Assembly: GCA_947628665.1 (NCBI GenBank)
Contig: CANRAU010000003.1
Span: 1 to 64,000 of the forward strand
From: an uncultured Clostridia bacterium
GTDB lineage: Bacteria > Bacillota > Clostridia > Oscillospirales > Acutalibacteraceae
Length of the DNA: 64,000 nucleotides
Reading direction: 5' to 3'
Of the stretch, positions 44,723 to 52,901 are shown one piece after another. The position numbers and the translations under genes are program-made. The notes under the pieces were generated by a model. That model was not told the origin of the DNA and did not search any database. It saw nothing but the letters and a program-made list of their open reading frames with translations. How positions within the stretch are numbered: position 1 is the first letter of the stretch; every line of letters starts with the position of its first letter.

Positions 44723-44730
44723 GTTTTAGA

Positions 44731-46092
44731 TTACTCCTTATCCCTTGACATCAACGCCACGCACTCCACATGCTTTGTGCGGGGGAAGAGGTCGGCGGCG
44801 CACAGGCGGCGCGGCGTATAGCCGTATTCGGCAAGCCGTGCCGCGTCGCGGGCAAGCGTCGCGGGGTCGCAGGAAATATAGACGATTTTTTGCGGTTGCA
44901 TTTCGGCGACTGTTTTGAGGACGACCTCTTCACAGCCCTTGCGCGGCGGGTCGAGCAGAACCACATCGGGCGCGATGCCCTCGCGCCGGAAGCGTTCGGC
45001 CGCCGCCTTTGCGTCGCCGCAGAAAAATTCCGCGTTGTCGATTCCGTTTCGCGCGGCATTGCTCTTCGCGTCGGCTACCGCTTCGGGGACGATCTCGACG
45101 CCCAGCACATGTTTTGCGGCGCGCGCCATGGAAAGCCCGATCGTACCCGTGCCGCAGTAGAGATCGAGCACCGTCTCGCACCCCGAAAGCGCGGCAAATT
45201 CCGCCGCTTTGCGGTAGAGCGCTTCGGCCATATCATGATGCACCTGATAAAAGGACAGAGGCGACAGGCGCACCTGCACGCCGCACAGCTCGTCGGTAAT
45301 GTACATAGAACCCCAAAGCACGGTACAGTCCGCGCCCAAAATTACATTCGTGCGCGCGCGGTTGTGGTTGAGGACGATGCTTTTGATGTGCGGGTTCGCC
45401 TGCGTCAGACGCTGTATCAACACCTCGGCGTGCGGGAGCGTTTCCCCGTTTAAGACAACGCACACCATGATCTCGCCGCTTTGGAAACCCTTACGCAAAT
45501 ACATATGGCGCACAAGCCCCGCCCCGCTGTCGCTGTCATAAATCGAAATGCGGAATTCCGTTAAAAAGGCGCGGAAAATTTCGAGAATTTCCCCAAATTC
45601 GACAGGCTCTAAGCGGCAATCCGTACAGGGAATGACGCGGTGGGAATGCGGCGCGTAAAAGCCGATACGCACCTCGCCGTTTTCAAGCGTTACGGGGTAC
45701 TGCGCTTTGTTGCGGTAGTGGTCGGGATCGCGCGGGGCTAAAATCGTCTCGCAGGACATCGGCAAATGCGCAAGGCGCAGAAAAGCATCCTCCACACGCC
45801 GCTTTTTCTCCTGCAGCTCGGTTTCGTAGCGCATATTACGGTAGGCGCAGCCACCGCAGCGCGGAAAAACGGGGCAGTCCGTCGGTGTGCGGACAGCGGA
45901 CGGAGTGATGACGCGCACGATCTTGGCAACGGCATAGGTCTTTTTGACTTTGATGATATGGACGAGCAGTCGGTCGCCGGGGACGCCGCCCTGCACGAAC
46001 ACCGCCATGCCGTCTAAATGCCCGACGCCGCTGCCTTCCGAACTCAGCGCTTCGACAGAAAGCTCGATCTCCTGATTTTTAGACAGTATCAT
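44731..46092 (-). CDS. rlmD: 23S rRNA (uracil-5-)-methyltransferase RlmD/RumA family
   Basis: Makes 5-methyluridine in 23S rRNA (or tRNA for some homologues). The 453-residue protein has an N-terminal TRAM domain, an iron-sulfur site (CPVFPRCGGCAYRNMRYETE, then CTDC), SAM motif VLDLYCGTGTIGLSMAR, VLLDPPRKGCEEV and the catalytic Cys in VYISCDPATLARD. ATG 46092 follows GGAGGA. The small membrane gene upstream overlaps its start by 14 bases. Confidence 0.93.
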   Translation of the reverse strand: MILSKNQEIELSVEALSSEGSGVGHLDGMAVFVQGGVPGDRLLVHIIKVKKTYAVAKIVRVITPSAVRTPTDCPVFPRCGGCAYRNMRYETELQEKKRRVEDAFLRLAHLPMSCETILAPRDPDHYRNKAQYPVTLENGEVRIGFYAPHSHRVIPCTDCRLEPVEFGEILEIFRAFLTEFRISIYDSDSGAGLVRHMYLRKGFQSGEIMVCVVLNGETLPHAEVLIQRLTQANPHIKSIVLNHNRARTNVILGADCTVLWGSMYITDELCGVQVRLSPLSFYQVHHDMAEALYRKAAEFAALSGCETVLDLYCGTGTIGLSMARAAKHVLGVEIVPEAVADAKSNAARNGIDNAEFFCGDAKAAAERFRREGIAPDVVLLDPPRKGCEEVVLKTVAEMQPQKIVYISCDPATLARDAARLAEYGYTPRRLCAADLFPRTKHVECVALMSRDKE

Positions 46093-46276
46093 CGCGATCC
46101 TCCGCATCCGTTCGACGATCGGCACGCTGTTTCTTGATTTTGCGGTACAGCAAAATCCCAAGCGCCACCGCAAGCAGCAGAGCGGTCACACAAACGCAAA
46201 ACAATTCCGCCACGCGCCGTTCGGGCGTGAGCGTGTTTTCCTGCGAAAAGAATTGAAATACGGCGCTAAAATCCAT
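46079..46276 (-). CDS. Small single-pass membrane protein (65 aa)
   Basis: Unknown function. One membrane helix (LFCVCVTALLLAVALGILLY) is followed by a strongly charged tail (RKIKKQRADRRTDAEDRDD). ATG 46276 has an AAGGGA site and a promoter about 40 bases upstream; its end overlaps the rlmD start, which supports it being a real coupled gene. Confidence 0.6.
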   Translation of the reverse strand: MDFSAVFQFFSQENTLTPERRVAELFCVCVTALLLAVALGILLYRKIKKQRADRRTDAEDRDDTV

Positions 46277-46315
46277 AAAATTCCGTCCCTTACGAAAGTC
46301 CCGTGATATGTTCCT

Positions 46316-46343
46316 ATTTTAGCATAAATTCTTTGCCTTGCAA
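46316..46343 (-). promoter_or_regulatory. Promoter of small membrane protein-rlmD-kinase operon
   Basis: TTGCAA (46338-46343), 16-base spacer, TAAAAT (complement of 46316-46321). Confidence 0.55.
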
Positions 46344-46508
46344 AGAACTATTGCGAAGGAAATCGAAAAAACGCAACGCGGGGCAAGTCAGGTGAAAAAT
46401 TCGGTTTTCCTATACATATTTCGCCGCGATTTGCCGCGAAATCCGGCGCATAAGCGGGATGTTTTGCCTGTAAAGTCCAAAAAAACGGACTTTGCCAAGG
46501 CTTTCCCC
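46344..46508. other. Divergent intergenic region
   Basis: No gene is seen between the leftward and rightward promoters. It contains one AT-looped hairpin, AAAGTCC/GGACTTT (about 46474-46495), and a GCCAAGG/CCTTGCC inverted repeat (about 46496-46513). Confidence 0.4.
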
Positions 46509-46537
46509 TTGCCAAAAACGGTGCCGAATGCTAACAT
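46509..46537 (+). promoter_or_regulatory. Promoter of the 84-aa protein gene
   Basis: TTGCCA (46509-46514), 17-base spacer, TAACAT (46532-46537). Confidence 0.45.
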
Positions 46538-46590
46538 AGACCTCAGAAACCGAACATTTGTTCTATTTTTATATGCACAGGAGAGGATCT

Positions 46591-46845
46591 ATGACACTGT
46601 CGGAATTATCTGCGGAATATGTACAGGAGGAACAGCGGCTCACACGGCAGATCGAGCGTTTTTTGCCTTATGCCAAAACTCTTTCGGGCGACGCGCGGCG
46701 GGAAGCCTACCGAAAGCTCGCCTGTCTCTATGAAATGCGGCGGGACGTCCGTATGACGGCGCAGACGCTCGCGCATTATTACGACAACAAAGTACAGCAC
46801 CGCGTCTACCATAACGGTGGGCTGTATTTTTCGGCAAAGAATTAA
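46591..46845 (+). CDS. Small helical hypothetical protein (84 aa)
   Basis: Not recognised. ATG 46591 follows GGAGAGGA at good spacing. The protein is charged and predicted largely helical: LSELSAEYVQEEQRLTRQIE, then DARREAYRKLACLYEMRRD, ending HNGGLYFSAKN. It has no signal or membrane segment. A coiled-coil or helical-hairpin protein is likely; position before the NifU-like gene may be fortuitous because that gene has its own promoter. Confidence 0.7.
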   Translation: MTLSELSAEYVQEEQRLTRQIERFLPYAKTLSGDARREAYRKLACLYEMRRDVRMTAQTLAHYYDNKVQHRVYHNGGLYFSAKN

Positions 46846-46863
46846 CGGATTGCAAATTTTCTA

Positions 46864-46892
46864 TTGATAAATTCCTGTCAAAACGGTATAAT
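46864..46892 (+). promoter_or_regulatory. Promoter of the NifU-like/GGGtGRT pair
   Basis: TTGATA (46864-46869), 17-base spacer, TATAAT (46887-46892), 34 bases before the start codon. Confidence 0.75.
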
Positions 46893-46926
46893 GTTTGCAG
46901 TTTGATGAAAGGAGTTTCAAAAAACA

Positions 46927-47622
46927 ATGATTAACTATTCCGGTGAAGTTGAAAAAATGTGCTGCGTCGCAAAAGGACCCAAGCACGGTCCTGCGCCCAT
47001 TCCCGAAGAAGGCAAATGGGTCAAGGCTTATGAGATCAAGGACATTTCCGGCTTTTCGCACGGTGTGGGCTGGTGCGCACCGCAGCAGGGTACGTGCAAG
47101 CTCTCGCTGAATGTCAAGGACGGCATCGTGGAGGAAGCGCTTGTCGAGACCATCGGCTGCTCGGGTATGACGCATTCCGCCGCTATGGCCGCCGAAATTC
47201 TGCCCGGCAAAACGCTCTTGGAATGCCTGAACACCGACCTTGTATGCGATGCGATCAACGTCGCCATGCGTGAGATTTTCCTGCAATTCGTTTACGGCAG
47301 AACACAGTCCGCTTTCTCGGAGGACGGTCTGGTCGTCGGCGCGGGACTTGAGGATCTCGGCAAGGGTCTGCGTTCGCAGGTCGGCACGATGTTCTCCACC
47401 AAATATAAGGGCGTCCGCTATATGGAAATGGCGGAAGGCTATGTGACCAAAATGGCACTCGATGAGAATAACGAGGTCATCGGCTATGAGTTCATCAAGG
47501 TCGGCAAAATGCTCGAGGATATTCGCCACGGCATGTCCGCCGACGAAGCGCTGAAGAAGAATACGGGTTCATACGGTCGTTTTGCAAATGCTGCAAAATA
47601 TATCGACCCTCGTGAAGAATAA
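46927..47622 (+). CDS. NifU/IscU-like iron-sulfur scaffold-type protein
   Basis: The 231-residue protein resembles the IscU/NifU N-terminal fold: GWCAPQQGTCKLSLNV, VETIGCSGMTHSAAMAAE and LECLNTDLVCDAINVAMREI place conserved cysteines around a possible cluster site. It is longer than IscU (about 130-150) and has a distinct C-terminal part. No cysteine desulfurase is nearby, so its role may differ from general Fe-S assembly. The start follows AAAGGAG, and the GGGtGRT gene begins 14 bases after it. Confidence 0.75.
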   Translation: MINYSGEVEKMCCVAKGPKHGPAPIPEEGKWVKAYEIKDISGFSHGVGWCAPQQGTCKLSLNVKDGIVEEALVETIGCSGMTHSAAMAAEILPGKTLLECLNTDLVCDAINVAMREIFLQFVYGRTQSAFSEDGLVVGAGLEDLGKGLRSQVGTMFSTKYKGVRYMEMAEGYVTKMALDENNEVIGYEFIKVGKMLEDIRHGMSADEALKKNTGSYGRFANAAKYIDPREE

Positions 47623-47636
47623 GGAGGGAAAGTACG

Positions 47637-48644
47637 ATGGCAAACGATGTAATTTTTGAAGGTAAAGAAAGAAGAATCGCGAAAATCGAAAAGTGCCTTG
47701 CCGAATACGGCATTGCGAGCTTAGAGGAAGCCAAGGCGCTTTGCGACAGCAAGGGCGTGGATGTGGAATCCATCGTCAAGGGCGTGCAGCCCATCGCGTT
47801 TGAAAACGCCGTTTGGGCGTATACGCTCGGCGTGGCGCTTGCGCTCAAAACAGGCGTTAAGACCGCTTCCGAAGCCGCCGCTGTGATCGGTAAGGGCTTG
47901 CAGGCGTTCTGCGTACCGGGTTCGGTCGCGGAGCAGAGAAACGTCGGCCTCGGCCACGGCAATTTGGGCGCTATGCTTTTGCATGAGGATACCAAGTGCT
48001 TTGCTTTCCTGGCAGGTCACGAATCCTTCGCCGCAGCGGAGGGCGCGATCGGCATTGCCAAAACTGCGAATAAGGTTCGCAAAACGCCCCTGCGCGTGAT
48101 CCTCAACGGCCTCGGCAAAGACGCCGCCATGATCATTTCGAGAATCAACGGATTCACCTATGTAAAAACCGATTATGATTTCTACACGGGCGAGCTGAAG
48201 GTCGAGAGCGAGACGGCGTATTCCGACGGCGAACGCGCGGCGGTCAAGTGCTACGGTGCGAACGACGTTCTCGAAGGCGTCGCCATTATGAAGAAAGAGG
48301 GCGTGGATGTTTCGATCACCGGCAACTCCACCAACCCCACCCGCTTCCAGCACCTTGTCGCGGGTACGTATAAGAAATGGGCGAACGAAAACGGCGTGCG
48401 GTATTTCTCGGTCGCATCGGGCGGCGGCACAGGCCGTACCCTGCATCCCGACAACGTCGCGGCTGGCCCTGCTTCTTACGGTCTTACGGATTCCATGGGC
48501 AGAATGCACGGCGACGCGCAGTTCGCAGGTTCGTCCTCCGTTCCCGCGCATGTGGAAATGATGGGTCTTATCGGCATGGGCAACAACCCCATGGTCGGTG
48601 CGACGGTCGCCTGCGCGGTTGCGGTGGAAGAGGCCAACAAGTAA
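47637..48644 (+). CDS. GGGtGRT family protein (unknown function)
   Basis: The 335-residue protein carries the diagnostic SVASGGGTGRTLHPDN, with GLGHGNLGAMLLHEDTKCFA, FLAGHESFAAAEGAIGIAKT and ITGNSTNPTRFQHLVAGTYK. It is soluble with no signal or membrane segment. The family is known only by its motif; pairing with the NifU-like gene at a 14-base spacing suggests a shared metal- or cluster-linked job. Start ATG follows AAGGAGGG. Confidence 0.85.
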   Translation: MANDVIFEGKERRIAKIEKCLAEYGIASLEEAKALCDSKGVDVESIVKGVQPIAFENAVWAYTLGVALALKTGVKTASEAAAVIGKGLQAFCVPGSVAEQRNVGLGHGNLGAMLLHEDTKCFAFLAGHESFAAAEGAIGIAKTANKVRKTPLRVILNGLGKDAAMIISRINGFTYVKTDYDFYTGELKVESETAYSDGERAAVKCYGANDVLEGVAIMKKEGVDVSITGNSTNPTRFQHLVAGTYKKWANENGVRYFSVASGGGTGRTLHPDNVAAGPASYGLTDSMGRMHGDAQFAGSSSVPAHVEMMGLIGMGNNPMVGATVACAVAVEEANK

Positions 48645-48691
48645 GGCGCTCTCAAGCGAAACGCAAATTGTCCTAAAATTTTGACATTACG

Positions 48692-48737
48692 AAAACCGCC
48701 GTGTACGCGCACAAAAACGCATACACGGCGGTTTTTT
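48692..48737. terminator. Terminator between GGGtGRT and rubrerythrin genes
   Basis: AAAACCGCCGTGTA (48692-48705) pairs with TACACGGCGGTTTT (48722-48735), T-rich on both sides, so it can serve both convergent genes. Confidence 0.85.
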
Positions 48738-48827
48738 AACATGCTTAGGCGAACCGACAGCCTGCCAAGAATCCCTGCGCATCATCCGAGCGCGGGATCT
48801 GCGACGCGGCATACACGTTTCGCTCGC

Positions 48828-49367
48828 TTAATAGTTCTCGGCGCGAACCTGGAAATACGCCTGCGGGTGCGCGCAGACAGGACAAATTTCAGGCGCGGCT
48901 TTTCCGATGACGATATGCCCGCAGTTGGAGCACTGCCAAACGGCTTCGCCGTCCTTGGAAAAGACCAGGCCGCCCTCAATGTTGGCGAGCAGCTTCCGAT
49001 AGCGCTCCTCATGCTCTTTTTCGATTGCCGCGACGCCCTCAAACAGCTTTGCGATCTCGTCCAAGCCCTCTTGCCGCGCCGTCTCGGCGAAGCCCGCGTA
49101 CATATCCGTCCACTCGTAGTTTTCTCCGGCCGCCGCGTCTTTTAAATTCTCGGTCGTGTCGGGCATGCCGCCGTGCAGCAATTTGAACCAGATTTTTGCG
49201 TGTTCTTTCTCGTTTTTCGCCGTCTCTTCAAACAGCGAGCCAATTTGCACATAGCCGTCCTTTTTCGCTTTGGACGCGTAATACAAATACTTGGTGTGTG
49301 CCTGGGATTCCCCCGCGAACGCCGCCATCAGGTTTTTTTCGGTCTGCGTACCTTTTAATTCCGCCAT
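48828..49367 (-). CDS. rbr: Rubrerythrin
   Basis: Non-haem di-iron peroxidase that reduces hydrogen peroxide in anaerobes. The 179-residue protein has the di-iron helices ([48 protein letters not shown]) and a C-terminal rubredoxin domain ([21 protein letters not shown]). ATG 49367 follows AAAGGTG. It is read alone from a promoter at 49515-49543. Confidence 0.95.
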   Translation of the reverse strand: MAELKGTQTEKNLMAAFAGESQAHTKYLYYASKAKKDGYVQIGSLFEETAKNEKEHAKIWFKLLHGGMPDTTENLKDAAAGENYEWTDMYAGFAETARQEGLDEIAKLFEGVAAIEKEHEERYRKLLANIEGGLVFSKDGEAVWQCSNCGHIVIGKAAPEICPVCAHPQAYFQVRAENY

Positions 49368-49399
49368 TGTCAATCACCTTTCTTTATTTGTTGCCAAGA

Positions 49400-49458
49400 C
49401 TTTTTGCCTTTTTCGACGCAGGCGGGCTGACACCCGCCAAGGAGAAAAGGGCAAAAAG
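49400..49458. repeat. Nested hairpin in the rubrerythrin leader
   Basis: Outer arms 49400-49414 (CTTTTTGCC then TTTTTC) and 49444-49458 (GAAAA, then GGCAAAAAG) enclose an inner GGCGGG/CCCGCC hairpin (49421-49438). It lies in the 5' leader of rbr, between its promoter and ribosome site. Confidence 0.55.
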
Positions 49459-49514
49459 AGCCAAAAAGAACCGACGTGGAACATATCGGGTTTGACTCCC
49501 CTCAGCTTATACTT

Positions 49515-49543
49515 ATTATATAAAGCAAAAACGCTTTTTACAA
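49515..49543 (-). promoter_or_regulatory. rbr promoter
   Basis: TTGTAA (complement of 49538-49543), 17-base spacer, TATAAT (complement of 49515-49520). The remaining part of the 49368-49740 gap holds the nested leader hairpin and the next terminator; no gene is seen. Confidence 0.65.
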
Positions 49544-49610
49544 GCGCTTCTTTCTAAAAAGCTGTGGATTTGTCATGAATATCTGCCCATTTCAAGGGCA
49601 AATCGATTGA

Positions 49611-49649
49611 AAAAGAAACAACCCTCGCACTTTTCAGCGCGGGGGTTGT
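49611..49649 (-). terminator. Terminator of the surface-protein gene
   Basis: Arms ACAACCCTCGCAC (49618-49630) and GCGCGGGGGTTGT (49637-49649), with TTCTTTTTC following on the minus strand. Confidence 0.8.
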
Positions 49650-49740
49650 CTGTTTGCGATACGTTTGCGGTGATCTTCCGGCATGCTCCCGAAATTTCTC
49701 CGCTGTGCCTTCGGTATTTTAAGAAACCGATAGCCGTTTC

Positions 49741-50451
49741 TTATTTTTTCTTCTTCGTCAGCACAAGCGCCGCAGATGCGATGGCTGCGACCGCCGCGAC
49801 AGCCGCGACCGAAGTGATCATCGTGTCGCCGTTGGCAGAAGTGCCGCCGAATTCATTGTCCACCTGCTGCGTCGTGGTGGTCTCGCCCGCGTTATTGCCG
49901 TCGTCCGGATCACCGGGATCTTCTTCGTTCCCGCCGCCGCTGAACACGCCCGACAATCTGTCGGCAAGGCTCGAAATCGCGCCGCGCATAGAATCAAACA
50001 GACCGGCCAAATCGTTTTGTGCGAAGCCGTCCGCGATATTGTCGCCGATCCCGCTGGGATCAAACATACTGATACCGGGGCGCTCGCCATAAGCCTCATC
50101 AATAGCCGCGCCCAATTCGGATTTCAAAGAAGCGGCGTCTGCCGCCGTCAGCAGATCTATGTAATCCGTTTGGATCGCCGTGACCGCATCCTCAATGGAC
50201 TGCGAGTTCTGAAGCGAATCGCCGTAATTGCTGAGGGTAATGCTGCCGACGACCTGCTGCACCATAGATGCTCTGGCAGCGGGATCGGCCAAATTGACGT
50301 TCGGATTGTTCGTCACATATTGTTCGATTGCCGTCGCCAGTTCTTTCGCGTTCGGCTCGGTCAGGGCATTGACCGCGTCGCCCGCAAAAGCCGGGACGCA
50401 AAGTGCAAGCAACATGGCAAGTGCAACCACAACAGTAAAGAGCTTTTTCAT
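49741..50451 (-). CDS. Secreted, membrane-anchored surface protein of unknown function
   Basis: The 236-residue protein has a signal peptide (MKKLFTVVVALAMLLALCVP, cleavage after AFA), an Ala/Asp-rich helical body, an acidic Gly/Thr linker (GNEEDPGDPDDGNNAGETTT) and a C-terminal helix followed by KKKK. The stretch TSANGDTM before the helix sits where an LPXTG-type signal would be but does not match it. ATG 50451 with AAAGGA is the start, not the longer frame to 50490. Possibly a cell-wall or membrane-retained protein. Confidence 0.75.
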   Translation of the reverse strand: MKKLFTVVVALAMLLALCVPAFAGDAVNALTEPNAKELATAIEQYVTNNPNVNLADPAARASMVQQVVGSITLSNYGDSLQNSQSIEDAVTAIQTDYIDLLTAADAASLKSELGAAIDEAYGERPGISMFDPSGIGDNIADGFAQNDLAGLFDSMRGAISSLADRLSGVFSGGGNEEDPGDPDDGNNAGETTTTQQVDNEFGGTSANGDTMITSVAAVAAVAAIASAALVLTKKKK

Positions 50452-50510
50452 AACGATATATTCCTTTCTGTTCACCAAAGTAGAAAGCACTACGGTAAAT
50501 ATACAATTGT

Positions 50511-50539
50511 ATTATAGCAATCGATTTGGTAAAAGTCAA
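50511..50539 (-). promoter_or_regulatory. Promoter of the surface-protein gene
   Basis: TTGACT (complement of 50534-50539), 17-base spacer, TATAAT (complement of 50511-50516). Confidence 0.75.
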
Positions 50540-50623
50540 CCGAAAAAAGCAATTTTTTTGCAGGAATTTATAGGTATTGGAACAGCCGCATACTTTGTGA
50601 CAAGGCCGAAAACGGCGTGCAGC

Positions 50624-50665
50624 AAAAACGCCCCGTACCGAAGCAAATCTTCGATACGGGGCGTT
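50624..50665 (-). terminator. rsmA terminator
   Basis: AACGCCCCGTACCGAAG (50627-50643) pairs with CTTCGATACGGGGCGTT (50649-50665) over 17 bp with one mismatch; TTTTT follows on the minus strand. Confidence 0.85.
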
Positions 50666-50743
50666 CATTTGCGGTTGTTGCGAATATGGATAGATTGCGG
50701 GGACAAAAGGCGCAGTCTCCCGACTTGTATGGACAATGCGCAT

Positions 50744-51607
50744 TTACTTGGGGCAAAGCCGGTCGGAAAGCGCGACCAGTTGCGGCATCGGGATTTTTTC
50801 GGCGCGCACATCGGCGGGAAGTCCCAGCGTTTCGAGCGCAGCGGCGACCTGCTCTTTGGGCAGTCCCAGCCCCGCCGCAATGCCGTTCTGCGCGGTTTTG
50901 CGCCGCTGGGCAAAGGCGGCTTTCACAAGGCGGAAAAAGAACGCTTCATCCGTCGGCTTACATTCGGGTTCGCTGCGAAGCCGTAGGCGAATCACGGCGC
51001 TGTCCACCTTCGGTGTGGGGAAAAAGGACGTGCGCGGGACAAAGAACAGCTCGTCCGCCTGCGCATAGTACTGTACCGCCGCTGTGACAGCGCCCGCTTC
51101 CCGCGTACCGACCTCGGCGCACAGGCGTTCGGCGGCTTCCTTCTGCACCATGACCACGATCTGCGCCAGCGGCAGACGTTCCTCCAAAAGCCGCATGATC
51201 ACGGGGGAAGTGATGTAATACGGCAGATTGGCGCAAACCGAAACGCGTTTGCAATCGGTAAATTTTTCGCGAAGCAACGCCTGCAAATCCAATTTCAGCA
51301 CGTCGCCGCTGATGATCTCGACATTGCGAAAGGCCGAAAGCGTTTCAGAAAGCACGGGCAAAAGCCGCCGATCCAATTCAATCGCGACGACCTTTTTGGC
51401 GCGCCGACAAAGTTGCGCGGTCAGCACCCCTACCCCGGGACCTATTTCCAAAACGCCGTCGTCGGGCGATTCCACCGCCTGTGCCGCCATTTGCGGGCAA
51501 ACGTCGGGGTCGATCAGGAAATTCTGCCCAAGCGACTTGGAGACCGAAAATCCGTGGCGGCTGAGGATGGCGCGGACAGTGCCGATGTCCGAAAGGTCAT
51601 ATTGCAT
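50744..51607 (-). CDS. rsmA: 16S rRNA dimethyladenosine transferase RsmA (KsgA)
   Basis: Dimethylates two adenosines near the 3' end of 16S rRNA. The 287-residue protein has SLGQNFLIDPDVC, the SAM motif VLEIGPGVGVLTAQL, NVEIISGDVLKLDL and the catalytic VCANLPYYITSPVIM, then a C-terminal helical domain. Its start overlaps the aminotransferase stop by 11 bases, an unusual partner but clear coupling. Confidence 0.95.
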   Translation of the reverse strand: MQYDLSDIGTVRAILSRHGFSVSKSLGQNFLIDPDVCPQMAAQAVESPDDGVLEIGPGVGVLTAQLCRRAKKVVAIELDRRLLPVLSETLSAFRNVEIISGDVLKLDLQALLREKFTDCKRVSVCANLPYYITSPVIMRLLEERLPLAQIVVMVQKEAAERLCAEVGTREAGAVTAAVQYYAQADELFFVPRTSFFPTPKVDSAVIRLRLRSEPECKPTDEAFFFRLVKAAFAQRRKTAQNGIAAGLGLPKEQVAAALETLGLPADVRAEKIPMPQLVALSDRLCPK

Positions 51608-52781
51608 TTTTCAGTTTCCCGAGAATATGCATACCCTCTACGATGCGCTCGTCGGAGGGGGTAGTAAAGTTCAGGCGGATGCAGTTGGTCGTTTCCTCAG
51701 GCTCGACGGTGAACGCGCTGCCGGGGACGACCGCCACTTTGTTTTGCACGGCCTTTTGGCAGAAATCCAGCATGGATACGCTTGCGGGCAGCTCGCCCCA
51801 AACGAACATCCCACCCTCGGGACGCACATAGCGGAAGAAGTCGCCGAGCTGCTCGTCGATGAGGTCGCACATCAGGTTCAGCTTGCGGCGATAGATCCCG
51901 CGAATTTTTTCGATATGCGCTTCAAAGTCAGTGGTCGCCATCCATGTATCCACCAGCATTTGGTTGAACACGGGCGTATGCACGTCCGCCGCCTGCTTGC
52001 CGACGGTCATTTTGGCGACGATCGGCGCGGGCGCGCAAACGTAAGCGACGCGCACGCCGGGAGCAAAAATTTTGGAGAACGAGCCGGCATAGATCACGAT
52101 GCCCTCTTCGTCAAAGCTCTTAATGGGCGGGATCGATTCTCCCGCGACGCGCAGGTCTCCGTAGGGGTTATCCTCCAAAATCAGCACGCCGTATTGCCGT
52201 GCGAGCGCATACAGCTTTTTGCGTTTTTCGAGCGACATGGTCGCGCCCGACGGATTTTGAAAGTTCGGAATGGTGTAGATAAAGCGGACGTTTTGATTTT
52301 CCTTGAGCTTTTGCTCCAAAATTTCCATGTTCATGCCGTCCGCCTCGACCGGCACGCCGCGCAGCTGCACGCCGTAGGAACGGAAGCAGTTGAGCGACCC
52401 GATGAACGACGGCGTTTCGCAAATGACAACATCGCCGAAGTTGCACAGCGACTTGGTCGCAAGATCCATGACCTGCGTTGCGCCCGAGGTGATGATCAGA
52501 TTGTCAAACGCGCGGCCGATGTTGTGCTTTTCCTTCATGTAGGCGGAAACGCGTTTGCGCAGCGGCTCGTAGCCCTCGGTCACGCCGTATTGCAGCGCCG
52601 TCACAGGCTGCTCACGCAGCACGTTTGCGGCGATCTCCCGCACCTCCTCGATGGGGAACGCCGCGGCGTCGGGATTCCCCGCCGCGAACGGGATGATGTC
52701 GGGGTCGGCGGTCGCCTTTAAAATTTCACGGATCGCCGACGGCTGCAAAGTGGAAATGCGGTCGGAAAATGTATAGTCCAT
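51597..52781 (-). CDS. PLP-dependent aminotransferase (class I/II)
   Basis: The 394-residue fold-type I aminotransferase resembles 2-aminoadipate/aromatic transaminases of the MocR-like branch without an HTH. It has FAAGNPDAAAFP, LQYGVTEGYEPLRKRVSAYM, IPNFQNPSGATMSLEKR, LEDNPYGDLR and the PLP lysine in YAGSFSKIFAPGVRVAY. It overlaps rsmA. The substrate cannot be fixed from sequence; an amino acid with a large side chain is likely for the group. Confidence 0.88.
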   Translation of the reverse strand: MDYTFSDRISTLQPSAIREILKATADPDIIPFAAGNPDAAAFPIEEVREIAANVLREQPVTALQYGVTEGYEPLRKRVSAYMKEKHNIGRAFDNLIITSGATQVMDLATKSLCNFGDVVICETPSFIGSLNCFRSYGVQLRGVPVEADGMNMEILEQKLKENQNVRFIYTIPNFQNPSGATMSLEKRKKLYALARQYGVLILEDNPYGDLRVAGESIPPIKSFDEEGIVIYAGSFSKIFAPGVRVAYVCAPAPIVAKMTVGKQAADVHTPVFNQMLVDTWMATTDFEAHIEKIRGIYRRKLNLMCDLIDEQLGDFFRYVRPEGGMFVWGELPASVSMLDFCQKAVQNKVAVVPGSAFTVEPEETTNCIRLNFTTPSDERIVEGMHILGKLKNAI

Positions 52782-52817
52782 GGGAAAAACTCCTTTTTCT
52801 ATTGCTTTCTATGCTTC

Positions 52818-52847
52818 AAGCGGGCAGCCCCAGGGGACTGCCCGCTT
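52818..52847. terminator. Hairpin between zinc-ribbon gene and aminotransferase
   Basis: AAGCGGGCAG (52818-52827) and CTGCCCGCTT (52838-52847) with a CCC/GGG extension. No long T run follows on either strand, so it may be a weak terminator or a processing site. Confidence 0.5.
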
Positions 52848-52901
52848 TATGTCCGAGGAAACCGAACGCCGCATCGTCTCCTGCGGCATAATTCGGTACG
52901 A

